Assembly: GCF_040581485.1 (NCBI RefSeq)
Contig: NC_090133.1
Span: 4,836,001-4,900,000, forward strand
Reading direction: 5' to 3'
DNA: 64,000 bases
Source of the DNA: Linepithema humile
Taxonomy: Eukaryota > Arthropoda > Insecta > Hymenoptera > Formicidae
Within the stretch, counting starts at the first letter, position 1, and every line of letters begins with the position of its first letter. The position numbers were made by a program, and so were the translations under genes. A model generated the notes under the pieces. It was not told the DNA's origin. It ran no database searches and saw only the letters and a list, made by a program, of their open reading frames with translations. This document shows, one piece after another, positions 48,452 through 63,600 of this stretch.

Positions 48452-50819
48452 ATGTCTAAACAGTACGCGGCAAAACGAGAGAAAAATCGAAGGAAAGAAT
48501 CGAGGAGTTTAAAATATATAAATAATATGTATTTTAAAATATTAATGATTTGTTTTTATATCTAAGATTTCTTTATAATCAAATATATCGCGCAATCTCC
48601 CGACGGAATAACAGAGATATACTTCGCAGTATTATATTCAGTACGATCGATACTCTATTAATTTCATCACGTCCGGAACGAATCGACGCGTTGTTCGAAA
48701 GAATTGGCCCGGACAACCCAGTAACTCGCCGTAGATTGATACACGTGCCGCGGAAGATGTTGAATAGCTTGTACCGGCGCGATCGTGTCAGTGCCATCGC
48801 CATCGATGAGAGATTAATAGACCACAGCGTGTCGTCGTCAGATCGGAAAGCTGCCGATCCCTAAAAAGAAGCTACAATAGTAAAGAAGGCGAGCGTGAAA
48901 CGCGTCCGTGACGGTCTCACGGTGGGTCGGCGTGTCGTTACACAACGCATTACACCGGCGCTCGGGCTGACAGGTGTTTGTGCGTCGTGTGTGCGCGGGC
49001 GCGCGCGCGAGAGTGAATTGAACCGAGACGGCGTTTCGAATTTACACACTGCGCCGCGATCGCGGCCGTAGGCTAATGATCGCGTCTCGTCTCGCGGGTG
49101 TGTACGCGCGATCGGGCGTGTTTGCGCGCCTAAGCCCGTTATTAGGACATTTATCTCGCCGGACAATCTATTTATTGAATCTAATTCGCTCGCTCGCTCA
49201 CCGCGCTCGCTCTTCTCATTCGCCACGTCATTATCCCCTTCGCCCAATCTCACGCGTACCGTTTTCTCCGTCATTCCGCCTCCGTGTAATCTCGACGGCC
49301 GACCGGGCTGCTTTCGCACTTCGTCATTAATCGCGGGCCACGTCGCCCTGGGACACGACGAAACCCATTTGCCTCTCCCGCCGCTCGACGACGAACACGA
49401 CCGACGCGTTTTCGCTCGTTCGCCGGCCATCGAAACCGTATCCTCCTTCTCCACCTCCTTTTTCTCTCTTCTCACCGAACGAGTTACACGAATAGGAGCA
49501 AACGGACCGCAGCATGCACCGACGGAGTGTCCGCTCGTTCTCGGCGGAGGTTCAGTTTTCTCACGGTGGGACCCGGGACTTCGTTGCGTAACTGCGCAAT
49601 GCGAAATTATAAGGCGTTAAGTATCATTTTTCCAATGTGAAAGTGCCGAGGTCTTTTTGGCCGAGGCCAGTTTTTTTTTATCGCTGTTATTAAATTTACG
49701 GTTTAAGACTTGCCCATATTTCCAAAAAACATGAAATATTAATATAATTATATAATATAAAATGTACAAAATAAAAAACAATTAATAATATACAATGTAT
49801 AAACTGAATCACTTCTGTGAGTTTTGCTACTTTTATTAATTCCACAAATCTAGCTTAAATTGTAGGCAATTATTGAAAAAAAAAAACCGACATTTTATCA
49901 TATTCGTAAAAATATATTCCAAATATAATTATTTGATTGAATTATATGAAATGTATTGCTATACTCGTTGTATAAAATATTGAACTCGATACATAGTTTC
50001 ATGATTTCCCAACTGCGCACATATCAAGATCGTCGCAGGTGTCCGCGCGCGAATCGAGTAGCGTGTAAAGCTGGACGCGCTCGCGGCTGGAGGCTGTGCG
50101 CGCGCGCGAGAGAGAGATGATCGAGCATTATCGTATCTCGGAACACCCACGCGCGCGGCGACGAAGGAAAGAACGGGAAAGATAGTGTCGTGGCCAATCC
50201 GATCCACGCCCAGGTGCAAAGACACATGCTCTCTCGCTTCACCATCGCTTCACGGCTGCGCTTCGCTTCGCTTCACGGAGGTGAGGGTGCTTTCGCAACG
50301 ACGTAGCGAAATGGAGACGGAAGACGGACGGGAAGAGAAGGATAGAGGGCCGGGGAGGGCATGCGCAAAAAAAGGCCCATTAACTTCTACCGTAACCCGG
50401 CAGGAGAGGTGCGGATCCCCGTGGCGCGGCTTGCCTTATGCCGCGCTAATTAATAATAAATGGCCGTAAAACGAAAAGAGTATCCTTTATTTTGTGCCGC
50501 CGCGCTGCCGCCACCGCCGCGTAGAGAGCCCCGGTCCTTCCTGACTGCGCTTTTTAGACGGTCCGCGTTCTAGCTCCGCCGGCGTATCGGACTTTTCTTT
50601 CAAGCGCCAACATTTTGCCGTCCACTTGCGTAACGTCGATGATCGTGAATCACTCGAATGTCTCACTTTCGTCACGCGCTCATTCGCGGAACTCGCGCGC
50701 TATCGCATCGCGCTCAGTTCGAACGTTGAATCGCACGTAACGCTGTATTGAGTTGTAAGTTATGTTACTTCGCGCGTAATCTCTGATTGTCCGTAGGGCA
50801 TTTATCCGAGGATAGAATA

Positions 50820-50856
50820 AATCTATCTATATCTATCTGCGTATCTATCTATCTAC
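50820..50856. repeat. (TATC)n microsatellite, imperfect
   Basis: TATC units with one ATATC and one GCG interruption. The complement contains clustered GATA motifs, but as a simple repeat it is not proposed as an enhancer. Confidence 0.9.
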
Positions 50857-53800
50857 CTTGCTCGCCGATTAATACCGTCGTGTTTCGCGGTAGCCGCTCG
50901 GGACAATTGCTTGTGCGTACGATATCTGGTTGTGTGGTAACAGCGATAGTTACGTACCGTCGCCGTTGCACGTGTTACCCAGTCGCGTGATCTTTTTCTC
51001 AAGCGCGATATCGTTCATAAATGCGCGAATAACGCAGTCCGCTGGAGAGAAGTGACCTTTAATTCGAAGTTGTCTTTTTGCTACAAATTGATATAGACAG
51101 TTTGAGAGACGTGAGATCATAAACAGTGATTTCCTTCTCGATATAGAGCTATTTGAGCTCGTAAAGTATACAAGATTCAATCCGATTGAATCAGCAATCC
51201 CCACTTGATTAATAACATTGCTATTCGTAGTCTGGAACTAATGTGTTATAAGTAACCAATATTGCACACGCACACACAATTACGGTAGTATAGTAATAAT
51301 ATTCTTTTCAATATAATGGAATATATAGCTATTACCGCGAGATTAAATATCGGTGAGAAAATTATTCATTAATATATTACGTAACAAGCGTGCTGTATAA
51401 ATTTTTATTTAAAAAATCAATATATAATTCTCTCGTTTAATTTGATAATTATATGAAGAAATCGCGATGGAACTTTTTCCCGACGCTTGCGGCAACATCG
51501 CTACACACCTATCGCAAATATTTCCGACGCGGAAATTTCAATCGCACGCTGCGTTCGGCATTCGAATTCGCCGGGACCGCGCGGATTTCGCGGAGAAGTG
51601 AACGTACATGCTCGCCTCGTCGAAAGGATCAGTCTCTATCGACGGGGGAGATCCCTGGTATGCAGCGGCGGGCCCACACCTCTTCGCCACCGTGCACATT
51701 TCACCCACGAGCTGACCTACACACGGACGCACACCCACCCACCCGTAACGCGCGCGCCGCCGAGGGAACCCGTATCCCGTTTCCATCGAAAGTTCACACT
51801 AATGGCATTTGCTCTACACACCGTGTGTACTTACACCCGGCCGCGACCGGCCCATTACAATTTATTAGCTCGCCCGGCGCACGGGTGTGTTCGCGGCTCT
51901 GTACAACGACCCGATATACCGGATTGAGTTGGCCGATATTGGCGCTTTTTGCGCGCCTCGCCGATAGCCGATGTATCTGCACGCGCCGCAACTCGATCGA
52001 GCGTGATTGCGCTCGTGTTATACGGGCGGATAAATATGTATAGGAATAAAATGTGAAAAAAATTATGAATAAAGCATATAATATCCGCGATAAAATGACA
52101 CATTAAAAAGACAAAATAGGAAACAGAGAACGACGATATGTGCTTGCGAGATTAGATCGAGACATTTTAATGACTCGCGTCGCGCATTGAGAAGGGCGAT
52201 CGGCCGAGGTGATAATGAAGAGAATAAAATCGGAGCTACGTAATGAGATGCTAAATTCCTGCGAATCATCGAGGATCGCAGCGCCAGTTGTGTGTCGCGA
52301 TTCCGCGAGAGAAAGAGAGAAACGGATAGTGGAGGGCGAGAAGGAAATGGGCTTGCTAAGAACATTTTCCTCGGGAGAGAACATGCTTTGGAAGCTAGAT
52401 GCACTTTGCTTTATGGTAGGCGGATCATTCACACCTCCACTCCGGCCAGGCCGGTTGTTGTGCGCCTGGGTTAAAGGAAAGGAGCAGCCGGGGGACTACA
52501 TGTAGGAACTGGATCGCATTCCCCGCTCCGTGGGGTATAAAACCGCTGAGATAATATTGCCAGATAGGTTATTTATTGATATCTCGGGCTTAGGCTGCCT
52601 CTCTTAGCCACGATGCTCTATGCCCGGTGTGCCATCACGGAAACCTTCCGCGAGATCGCATAATATCCCGCCACGTTAGTCCGGCCGCTTCCACGCTGCT
52701 ATACAGAGCGTGCTAAAACACGATTATCCTTCTAATAACTGATTCTCTCACTAATTTGCAATATACTTTTCCTCGGTGAAAGTATATTGGAGCATCAAAC
52801 ATTTCTGAGTTACATTTGAAGAAGAAACATTTTTCGCAAATTTCAAGTAAACAAATTACTAGCAAAATCATTTTCTGAATTAATTTCAAATGGACTTTGT
52901 TTTAATAATATTTTAATGTGAAACTTAGTTAAAAATGAAAATTAGAAAAGTGCGATAAACAATTTGATTTCTCTTGATATTTACGCTAAAGAAAAATTGA
53001 TTACAAATTAATCCAATCTATTGTTGAAAGGATATTCGGAAGATTTGCGACACCCTGTATATACAAAACTACCCGTGTAACATCCTGCTGGGAAGCCAGG
53101 GTACCGTTGATAGCCCTGAGAGATGTGCGATTTGCCTCGGTATAAACTTCGTCAAGACCCACGACTCCGATCCGCAACGACGAATCCCTAGGTAGCGCGA
53201 TTGGTGCTCCTTTTCGATTGATACGATAGTTCGTAAATGTTTATGACATTCAGACCCGTTACATCATACCCGTTACGAATTTTATCTCTAAACGTCATAA
53301 ACTTAATTAATAGAGATGTCGAAATAAAACGAGATCTAGCTTTCTGTTTCATTCAATGAAATAAAATTCATTCATAAAATTCAAGAAATTTAATTATATC
53401 TTTTTATGATTTCAAAATTTAATAACCAACAGCCGTTTACTTTCAATTGCTTATAAGCCAAAGACTGTTAGTATCTCGACATGGCCTCTAAAAAAATGAA
53501 GAGAAGATATAAAGGTTCGAAAAATAAATTTGTAGTTCAAGATAAAAAATCAATTATAAAAATTACAAATGAACATCATGTGAGATTCTAGTGTCCTCTT
53601 TAAAAAAGTCTATAAACGAGATAGACTTGCGGCGGACGTGAGACACTCTGCATACGCATCGTGTAGGTTTCGATGTAGGTGTTGAGACACGTAGGCGCGA
53701 TATACAATCTCTCTTCTCTCACGCGGAATCGTATCCGCACGGATCTGCGACGATTCGTTCGTGCGTCAGTTAGATGTCTATAAACGCGTCGGGGTAGGCA

Positions 53801-56800
53801 GGCGAACGCGGGAATATCCGCGTCACTTTCCAATTTCTGTATTCCGCCTTCTCACTCCGTTTTAAGCAGGTTCGCCGGTTGTCCAGATCGGCCGCGATTG
53901 TGATTTGCATATTCAACGAGGACCGCCGATAGCTGTCCGCACGCCTCCGACTGCTTTTTCCGACGCGTTTACGTGTACGCGCTACATATTTCGCGATATC
54001 CGTCAAGCATTAAACTAAACTCGTACCGTTATGAAACGCGTATATCCTTATAGCGGGTGCCAAAAAGCGGTGAGCACTTCATTGGAATTTACATATAGAT
54101 AAAATCGCGATTAAACGAAAGTGGCGCGACGGCGAGACAGCCTTTTCACACCTGACCATTTGCGGAGAGAACACTATAAGTATAAATTCTAAAAGCAGCT
54201 AATGAGTCCGCGTGCGAAGTAGTCTGATGCCCCGTTAATATATTTCAATCTTTCCGCGTGCCGATCTTTTCCAAAGTTTCTTCCTGCGCTCTTTTATTTA
54301 GCCCTGACTATAGTATCGCCGTCCAAAATCTTCCCACAATGATTAAAAAGGCGCGGGAGATAAACCGGAGGTCAGTGAAACGCGAGAGATCCGCGAACAC
54401 GTCGGCGGAACGAAAGAACGACGCGAGCAGGTTACACGGGAGATTTCCCTCGGCGGGGCGCACGCAGCACGGTTTCGTGCCAATCGTTGCGCCGGTTAGA
54501 AGTAATTAATTACGCGAACGAGCGATTAATGATGCGCTCGGAGCCGAGCGGCTCGCTCGAGGCTCGGCGAAAAGTCATCCTTCAAACCGCGACTCGCTCG
54601 ATCGGACCCACTTTCGCGAGGATGCGATTTTTCCGATTGCTCGACATCACGCATCCGCATACGGATGCCTCTCTCTCGATCTACCTTAGGCGATATGCGC
54701 AGTATCGCATATGCATATGCAAATGTGTAAATGAGATACGGAGGGACATGTAAGGGCATTGTAAAGATTTCTCGATATAGATATGCTTAAGGTCAGAAAG
54801 AATTAAGAATATTAATGCTGACGCGAGTTGACATGTTTTATTACACGACGTCAAAAATGATTATTTAATATATCGTAATAGATTATTGTCAAAAAATTGT
54901 TAATTTTCATTTTTTATTTAATTTGATTAAATTAAACAAATGGAAAATACGTCAAGCTTTCAGCTTTTCAATTTTGTAATATGTAATGAAATATGAACTT
55001 AAAACGGCCAAGATAATATCTTCAATTAACAACGCATAGATTTGTGGAAATTTCTTTGCGATATCTCTCAATGCGCGATTAGAGAGCGGCGTAGAGAAAA
55101 CGGCAATGTTAACGAGATTTTATCTTCTCTTGTGACAATACCAAATACGTAGGAGCAAAGTGGCGACTTGGACGACGGCTTCGAAAAACAGCCACGTCAC
55201 GTAACACTTTCCGTACAACATAACAGCCGCGCTTAGAACCGGCACGACGACGCGTCAAGTGCGACAAGGTTCTCTAAGCCCATCGTTGCATCAATTGCGC
55301 AGGTGTGTGCTATTGCCGCTTCGAGAGCTAAATCGGGAATGATGAGGTCACAGTGGCCGGAGTCCGCTAGCGAGAGCTAGAGGCTGATTATCCGCAGGAG
55401 GTGTCATCCGGACGTTTTTGGTATTAACGAGGGAGGCAATCTGCATAATTATGCAACGATCCGCCTGCAGCCGCCGCGACTACCGCCGGGGCTGAAAGTC
55501 GAAAACGAATGCGTGCGATAATCTGCATAATTGCGCAATCACCGACATAAAGTGAGATTTTAATAATCGGCGCCGCGAGTACACGCACCCCGCGCTCGCT
55601 CGCGATAAGATCGCGCGTGGACTCGTTAAACGTTGGACTGTAATAGCGCGTCTCGCGTACTATAAATTTTATGATACTCGTCGTGTCAGCTCGCGACGAC
55701 GTAAATCACTCTTCGATCCACGTATCGCTGCATTAAAACCCATTACGCGCATAACACCAGGCGTTCACGGCCAAAATTGGCGAAAATGTGTGCACAAAAT
55801 TTGTGTCTCTTGAATATCATTATATTATTTAAATTTAATATCTTCTTATGTTCTAAAAATAATTAATTTGTCAGATTTTTTCCAATAAAATTAAAAATAG
55901 AAAAGTGCAATTTCAAACATGCGAAACAATGCGACTAAAAATAAATGTAAGTAACTCATATTAAAAAATAACTGATTCCTTTTCACGAACTTTCCCAAAG
56001 ATGTTCACTATATTTCGCATACGTCGTTTATTAGCGAAAGCTAATATACAAATGCGACAAGACTGTCGTCATGTTGAATGGCGAAGCGTTATTCATATCT
56101 TTCCAAGTGGTTCATCAATACGCCTCCAGTTAAAGGAAGGTCGAGAGCCGCTTAGGTAATTATTAGCTTAGTTACGACAACGTCGTGGTATTACCCACGC
56201 GGGTGGTCCGTGTTAACGCTGCTGGCGAACGGTGGCACAATACCAGTCGTATACATTATTACGCGTCGATACCTCGATCAGTGCTCGCTTTGCTCGCCAC
56301 TTCCTTACACATCTGCATCGTGTAATGCTTTCTCATGAGACCAATCCGGACATTCGACGCCTGACTCATATCTCGCTCGTGCGTATCGGAGCAAATCGGG
56401 CAACCATTTTTTTAATAGATGGTTATCAGTAATATATCGAGATATTTTCTATAATTATATAAAATCACGCTCATATTAAGTTTTTTTTTTACCTGTCATG
56501 TATTAAGGAGTCGAGTTTCCGATCGATACAAGTCACTTTTATTTTTAACAGGAAAGTTGTTATTAAATCTACAAAAGGATATTATATAATTGCATTACAC
56601 TTCCTGTTATTATATTCTACTTCCAGCGAAATGCATAGCTGTACGTTAAAGCCCTGGGCAAACATCTTTGCTCAAAAGCTGGAAAAGAAAATTCATTGCT
56701 AGACTCGAAGATTTTGATTAATATCTTTAGAGTTTTTTCAATTAATTAATTTTCTTATTTTGTTTAATAAATTGCCTTAAAATAGTTGATTTATTAATTC

Positions 56801-57590
56801 CTTCTAATAATATATCTTCTCATGCTCATGATTTTTAAATAATAAATTCATAATTTAAGAGACACTAAAGTATCACTCGACGGAAAAACATCGCCGACAT
56901 GCAAAGTAGATTCTCGGATTATTCCGGCAATGAAAGTACCTAATATATGATATTTTCTCCCGGCTTATTATATCGTAAATGCAGACATCCTGTTGGTCTA
57001 CACGATATAAATTAACATTCTAAGTCGAAACAGCGTATTTAACGTTATCTATTGCCTCGAATAATAGTAAGCGCTTTCCAGGCCGTAAATAATGTCGAGC
57101 GAACCCGAACTGGTTTACCACCGCGCGCGTAGATGAGATATGTCGTACTTTATTGCATCATTGCTTGTTTTTTAACGTGCACGCGTCGACAACACGCGTG
57201 CAAGCGAATTGTTATTATATGGACACATAATTTTCTAATCGCTTCCGCGATTAGGAATTCACCGTCTAAACGATAGCTTAAAGTCTTAACTGTCAAAGTA
57301 TTCGCACTATTTTATAAATTTATAATTATAATTAATTTTCACAAGTTAATTACTTGTAAATAGTAAATAATAATTTAAAATAAAGTATCATTATTCTCTA
57401 TTTGTTAAATAATATGTGTCTTTTCGAGATTTGGATATATTTAAAGCGCAGGATCTTAGTTTAACTCTTTTGCTACTAATCAAAAATTTAAATTAAAAAA
57501 TATCAAAAATATCACTTCAACAAGCTTCATGGCTAGTGATATCTATTTTATCTAACAAAATCAATATTCTTCAGTGTTACTTATCAAGCA

Positions 57591-57706
57591 TGTATCTAGT
57601 TGGCCTAGTTTGCTTAGCACGTACCTAGTTGGCCTATTTTGCTTAGCAGATACCTAGTTGGCCTAGTTTGCTTAGCATATACCTAGTTGGCCTAGTTTAC
57701 CTAGTT
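57591..57706. repeat. 29-bp minisatellite, four units
   Basis: The units are 57591-57619, 57620-57648, 57649-57677 and 57678-57706, each 29 bases with the core CTAGTTGGCCTAGTTTGC. The fourth diverges at its end (TACCTAGTT). The first three differ from each other at only a few positions, mostly at the unit start, so this array is much younger than the other tandem repeats here. Confidence 0.95.
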
Positions 57707-60650
57707 AAATCGAGGTAAACTCAGGAATGTGTCTTGAGAGCTCGTTATCCCACCAGCTGTCGCGACGCTGACGAAGATTGCCCGGATGTTTTGCATACCT
57801 CTGATTACGCGTTATCGATCCCCCTCCGAACCGCGTCTTCTTGAGGTTACACGGCGGTTTATTAACTCCCGCGTCAGTGTCCCGTGTCGCACTTTGTTAC
57901 ACCAGCTGACAACGTAATCTCGGTACACGCCGTCCTAGTGCATGCTCGATAATCGATACGCCGATCGCTGACGTCGTTGCCCAGCGAGAAACATTGTGCG
58001 TAAAGACCTGTTTAGCATCAACACGGCTTTCGACACGATATCGCGTCGCGTATCCAATTCAACTATTGGACAAGATAGTATCATAATTCATATTTTTCTT
58101 ACCTTTTGCAAAAAGGAAAATACGCATGAGAATACTTAAGTGGAAGTATTAGCTTCGTTATAGCTTCAGCTTTATTATAGAGTTAGAATTATAGAATCTT
58201 ATTTATAGAATCTTGTTATGGTTGAACATTTCTGAGTTTAAATACTCAATAACTATTTATTATGTGTTCCCATCATTTTTGTCTTAAATTAATAGCTGTA
58301 AGAAATTAACATGCATTAGGAAAAGGAGAAAAATAACTAGCTCGATCTAAAGTCTTTCTTGCGCGAAATAATGCGGAGCGCTGCAAGAGTTAAGTGCAAC
58401 CATTAAATGCATATGAATAATGTTGAGTGTGGGAACAAAACGCGTTAAAATTACGATGGCTTACACCTGTGAGACTTATAAGGACCTGTTCATCGAAAAA
58501 AATGTTCTCTCGTTTCACCTTTCGAATCGCATACGCTGCATTGTGCATTGTGAAAGTGTCGTAAAAAATACCAACGACGCGGGTGAGAGGCTGAAATTTA
58601 TCCCTTAGCGACGCGTGGCGCCAGGAAACAGGTATGCGCGGAGGCTGCGGGGTCACGCGAGTACAAACTCCACGTCGTCATTTTGTTCCGTATATGTTAA
58701 GTGTGTTACACGTGGTGGATTATGCTCGAGCACGTTTTAACTCGACATAATCGTATCCTTCCCCGTTGCGCGACCCACTTTGCAAGGTCGTGGGATCAAC
58801 CATCAAGCAGGTGCAGACAGTACCGTTTATTGTTTTTTAGAGGAATCGCACGCCACGATATATTATTCGGCACGCTCAATACGTCTTGCGGTATTAAATC
58901 GATGAACATAATCATCTTCGACGTTTACATCGCGGATTTGCGCCACGAGCCCAACAAGCGGTGAGAACCCGTTGACGTCGTTCTCAACAAATTTATTAAC
59001 ACTTTATTCATACCGCGTCACGTAATCAAGATAGATATACGATATATTTCATCGAAGTTTTCTTCAAAATTGTCAATATTTTTAGAGTATAAAAAATTGA
59101 AAAAATTGAAGAAAAAAGATTTTATTTTAAAAAATTAATTCAATCATATGTTCTTACATTCTCAAATTAAAATTTTATTAACAATTACGTCATTGTAAAT
59201 AATAAATTTTTAATTTTATTGGCAAAATAATCTACAATGACAAAAAAATGCAATGCATATAATAGAATTCTCGTAGAAATAAGACAATTATTGTTCTAGT
59301 ATTACGAATCGAATTGACGTAATTATCAATGATAGGCTCTATGCTTCATTATTATACATTTCATTTATCATTCAGTTGCATTTATAGTGGAAGGATACGC
59401 TCGTTCAAATGTTCAATATTAACGAAAAATAGGGAAATGCACAATCGCAGGTGACATACGATATTTGGGTAATACTTGTTGAGTGCGTATGATAATCCGC
59501 GACGAGCGTACCGCTACTCACTTCAATAATCTCGCCGCCACGATGTTCCCACGGAGAGAACAAAGCTCCGCAGCAACAGGAGCGACGCGCACTTGTCGAC
59601 GACGGCGGACGCGGAGAGTTGCGAGTTCCGAGTGCCGACGAGGACTACTCGAAGTAGACAAGTATACTGTTGCGCCATTGCTGGGTACGCCGTATTGGAA
59701 ATACAATATACCGAACAGCTCTCGGCAGTCGTGCGGTTGCGAAAGACAAACGATCGAACGTCCGGGAGATTCTGGCTAGATCCCGTGCGCGAGAACGTAC
59801 TGTAATAAATGACATTAGGTGTCGATTCTTTTCGATCGAGCCATCTGCGCGGCGGATCAGTGGGATTGAACAAATCTTTTTTCAAGCTCTTGAGCAACAA
59901 CATTTTGTGAATTTACGATATAAATCTGCAAAATAAAATTTAAAATTTATAAAATTAGATCTTTAATGAATTTTTTCTATCCAGAAAATATTGTCTTTAA
60001 TGTTCTTTTCTCAAAGTAAATCACGATTTTAAAAACACACATTGCAATCTACTACTAATATCTTATCCAAACAAAGCCGCCTAATAGATTCGTCTCGTGA
60101 GATTGACGATCTTGGTCAAGGAATCGCTCACTTTCGAGTCTAGCGAAAAGGAACGAGCCAATCGGCATGAAACAGTACGTTTCACTTAATATTTATGCGA
60201 TATATAAAATACAGGTCGAGCCGTTCGTGCCAGATCGGTTGTTACCTCGTTTACTCAGACAGGAACGGTGCGGTGTTCGACCGTTGCTTGATGCATACAG
60301 ATCGATAATCATCGAAAATTCGAGGCCGATTGGCGGTACCCGCGCACGACTCAGGCGGGCTCGCGGAGCGTGCTAGAAAAATCGTCCACCAGCCTTGCAC
60401 GAATTCGCGTATCGCAGCGCGATAGAAACTAGAAAGGCGCCCGCTCGCGGCCCGCTACGGCCTGTTTCCGACACCGCAGCAGACACGTGCATCTCGCGAT
60501 TGCATCTGACGATTGGCATTCTGGAAATTTCCGTGCTCGACGAACGACGCGCGGGGGGAAAAAAACGGCCCTTGAGAAATATTCGCCGACGGCCGGAATG
60601 CGGACTGTTCCGCTTGCGCAGATTTTTTCGTTAGCCTCGACATAAATGTC

Positions 60651-60668
60651 TTTTTTTTTTTTTTTTTT
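60651..60668. repeat. Poly-T run, 18 bases
   Basis: A homopolymer run of 18 T. On the minus strand it is poly-A and could be the tail of a retroposed sequence, but no element was recognised next to it. Confidence 0.95.
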
Positions 60669-63600
60669 ATCGTACATATTGAAACACAGAAGCCACCTTC
60701 TTCTCGCATCGTCAGCTGATTATCGGGTGTACGGGAGAGACCTCGCGACGCGAAACGTATTATTATAACGTGTATCCGGATACATCTGTAATGGCTCATC
60801 GACGTCTTTCGCGGTCGATTGAACGCCGGCGAATGTTCCTCGGAAAGTGACGGCAGATTTTCCCGCGAATGCAGTCTGCAAATTACAATGTTGCCCGGAG
60901 CTCTTTGATCTCCGCCACCCTGCGACAGATTGCAGATTATGCCAGCTGCAAAACGTTACTACGATTCACAATCATAAGGCGAAATCTACGCTCGCGAAAC
61001 CTCCGCGCGTCTCAACTTCTCGTTTTTCTAGCGGATCGTACCGCGAATTTCGCGCTGCTCATTTTTTCCGCGGCACGTCTGTAACCGCAAAGCACTGTCA
61101 TTACGATGTTGACGATGTACAAAGTGCTTCATCAAGCTATCTTGAATGTCTCACTTATAAAACTCAAGCTCGTTTCACTGACGATTTAAAGAAGAAAAAA
61201 AATGGAATATGAGAGATGACGACAATTTTACGTCAATTGAACCGCATAAAGCTATTTTTCAAGAAACGAGTCATTCAACATTTTATGCTCAGTGAATATT
61301 CTTTAATTGATTATTGCATGCATTAGTTGTGTTTACATATCAACAAAATGTACTTAAATTTGAATAAAAATACTTCTATTTTTTCACCCAACGTTTCTTA
61401 TAATTATAAAATTATATAAAAATACACGTATTGCTTGTATTTCAAAAGTTTATCTGATGATAAATGCGAAATTCTACATTTTTATGCTTTTTTTAAGTAA
61501 ACAACAATTCAATTACATCTCATTGAAAAACGATAGTCATCAAAGAGAGAAATTTTAATGAAGGTAGAAGCACGATTAATAATTACAAATATCTTCTCGC
61601 GTGTACGTGGAACATTATAACCCAGCATACCAGCAGCTCGTTGATGCAATGCTAGTTATTGTGTCGGCGTACACTTGCACGATAAATTACGAACACGCAT
61701 CATTGTACTCTCCTCGTCGACCTTCTGTCGTGCGTCCGCGACTGTGCGCGCGCGAGCGGTTCTCTCCATTTTTGCCCTATCGATATCCTATCATTACGAC
61801 TAAAAGGGAAATGGCGGTAGGTATTATTATTGAAATGTCATGCGATCATATTATTAAGCTGTCTCGTAAAGCATCCATTCGCACGACAAATACTGTCACG
61901 CGAAACTCTCGCCGAGCTCGTCGACGCTCATCGTACGAGATAATAAATTGTACGGCCGATCGCGCACAGATTTCCGGCACTTATGCTAGTTAACGCGCGC
62001 TACATGCTTGTAACGTTAATTTTCCACGTCCCTTTATCTGTATATTACCATCATGTACTCGTCCCGAAGGATGCGATGAGATTCGCGAGTGATTTTCACA
62101 TATGGAACGATTCTAAACTGACGTCAATGTATTAAAGAAAATTATTTTATTTTATTATCGTATATTTCTTAAAGTATAAATATATAGCGATTTATCTAAT
62201 TAAAAGTATTTGTTTTAGATATTATCTTTTTCTCAAGTGTTCAAAGACATTGAAAAATTTATGGATCGTAAAAATATTCGTAAAAATAAGGAATTGTTGG
62301 AATAGTGATTCAGACTACGATAAACGAAGCCATTAATAATCCACACAATACCTCAGAATGTCCAGTGTAATAAGTGTCAAACTCCCTCGATCTCGCTCTC
62401 TGCAGATAATAGCGTTCCGTGACGCGAGTGAACCTCGTCGGAAAAATCTAAAGAATCGAGATCGGTGATTAAGCAAGGGACACCTGCCAACCTGCGAGCT
62501 ACGGTCTGCTGCAAGCTTTGCGAAATCCTTCGGCTGTGAACTATCGGCCATAGCGCCGAGGTTGTGCTCTGACAACCACTGATTTCATTCTGGGAGGTGT
62601 CAGGCCGGATTTACGACACGACACGAATGCCAATAGCTTGGCAGTGAGCATAACTCATTCTGCTCCGTGGCGGTGCGCAACGCAGCACTCGGCGGTGCAG
62701 AGCTCTTGCTCGCGAGAGAGCGATTTAAAACCTCGTTTTTCTCGCCTAGAAGTGAGGCTCGTGTACTCTTGTACCCTAGGCGTGGTAGATCGGGACCCGA
62801 TGTAGCCCGCCTTTTTCAAGGCTCCGCGCAGACTCGCATTGTTCTCCACGTTCGCGCGGGAATACCGCCGCCTCACTCGCGCGCCGATGTCAACGGAATA
62901 ATTGCGCGCCTTAGTTATCCTAAGCGTCCCGAGCTACTCTTAACGGCCGGTCTAACGAGTCTTCGAAATGTCATTGTTCTCGCATGGAAATGGTAATACG
63001 GCTTGACAGCTGAAGACACGCTCGCTACATCGCGAAGCAAACGTCATTTCAAATCATTAAAGTACAATGGAGAGAGATCGATTAAAGTGCACTTGAAGCG
63101 AGAGTTGGGTATTTCTTTACAATAGAATTAAAATTTTTCATGCACAGCAAATATCATTTATCAACAAATTTTTATAAATTACAATAGACTCAAATATTTA
63201 AATTGTCTGTAGTTGTTTTTGAATAAGTAAATAGATAAATTTTTGCACGAAATAAATTTCTTCAATGTTATTTTCTTGCATCTATTCGTAATATTAATCT
63301 CAATTAATCTCAAAATAGAAATACCTGATTTTTCTTTCAAAATTCCCAGGAAAGATAAAGAAAAGCGAGGTGTGGCAGGTTGAATGCAAATTTTTCAAGG
63401 CAACGTGCACGCCGGTGCACTCGCATTGTTCTCTGTGTCTACGTAAAAGCATTAAGATCGGCCTATCAGCACAATAGAAATAATCGTAAATTCTATTAGG
63501 CAACAAATATTTATCGACATTACGTTTTACGCGCGTTTCAGTTCTCCGCGCGATATCCGCCTCATGTTCCGAAAGACGAAAGAGGTAATAATGCTTTAAT

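Noticed and set aside
48861..49475. A 204-codon minus-strand frame.
   Set aside because: It lies in a CG-rich block where stops are rare. Arg/Thr/Ser-rich sequence with no domain, and overlapping + strand frames are equally open.
53048..53066. GACACCCTGTATATA, a string often seen at ends of insect mobile elements.
   Set aside because: No inverted partner, element body or target-site duplication was found nearby.
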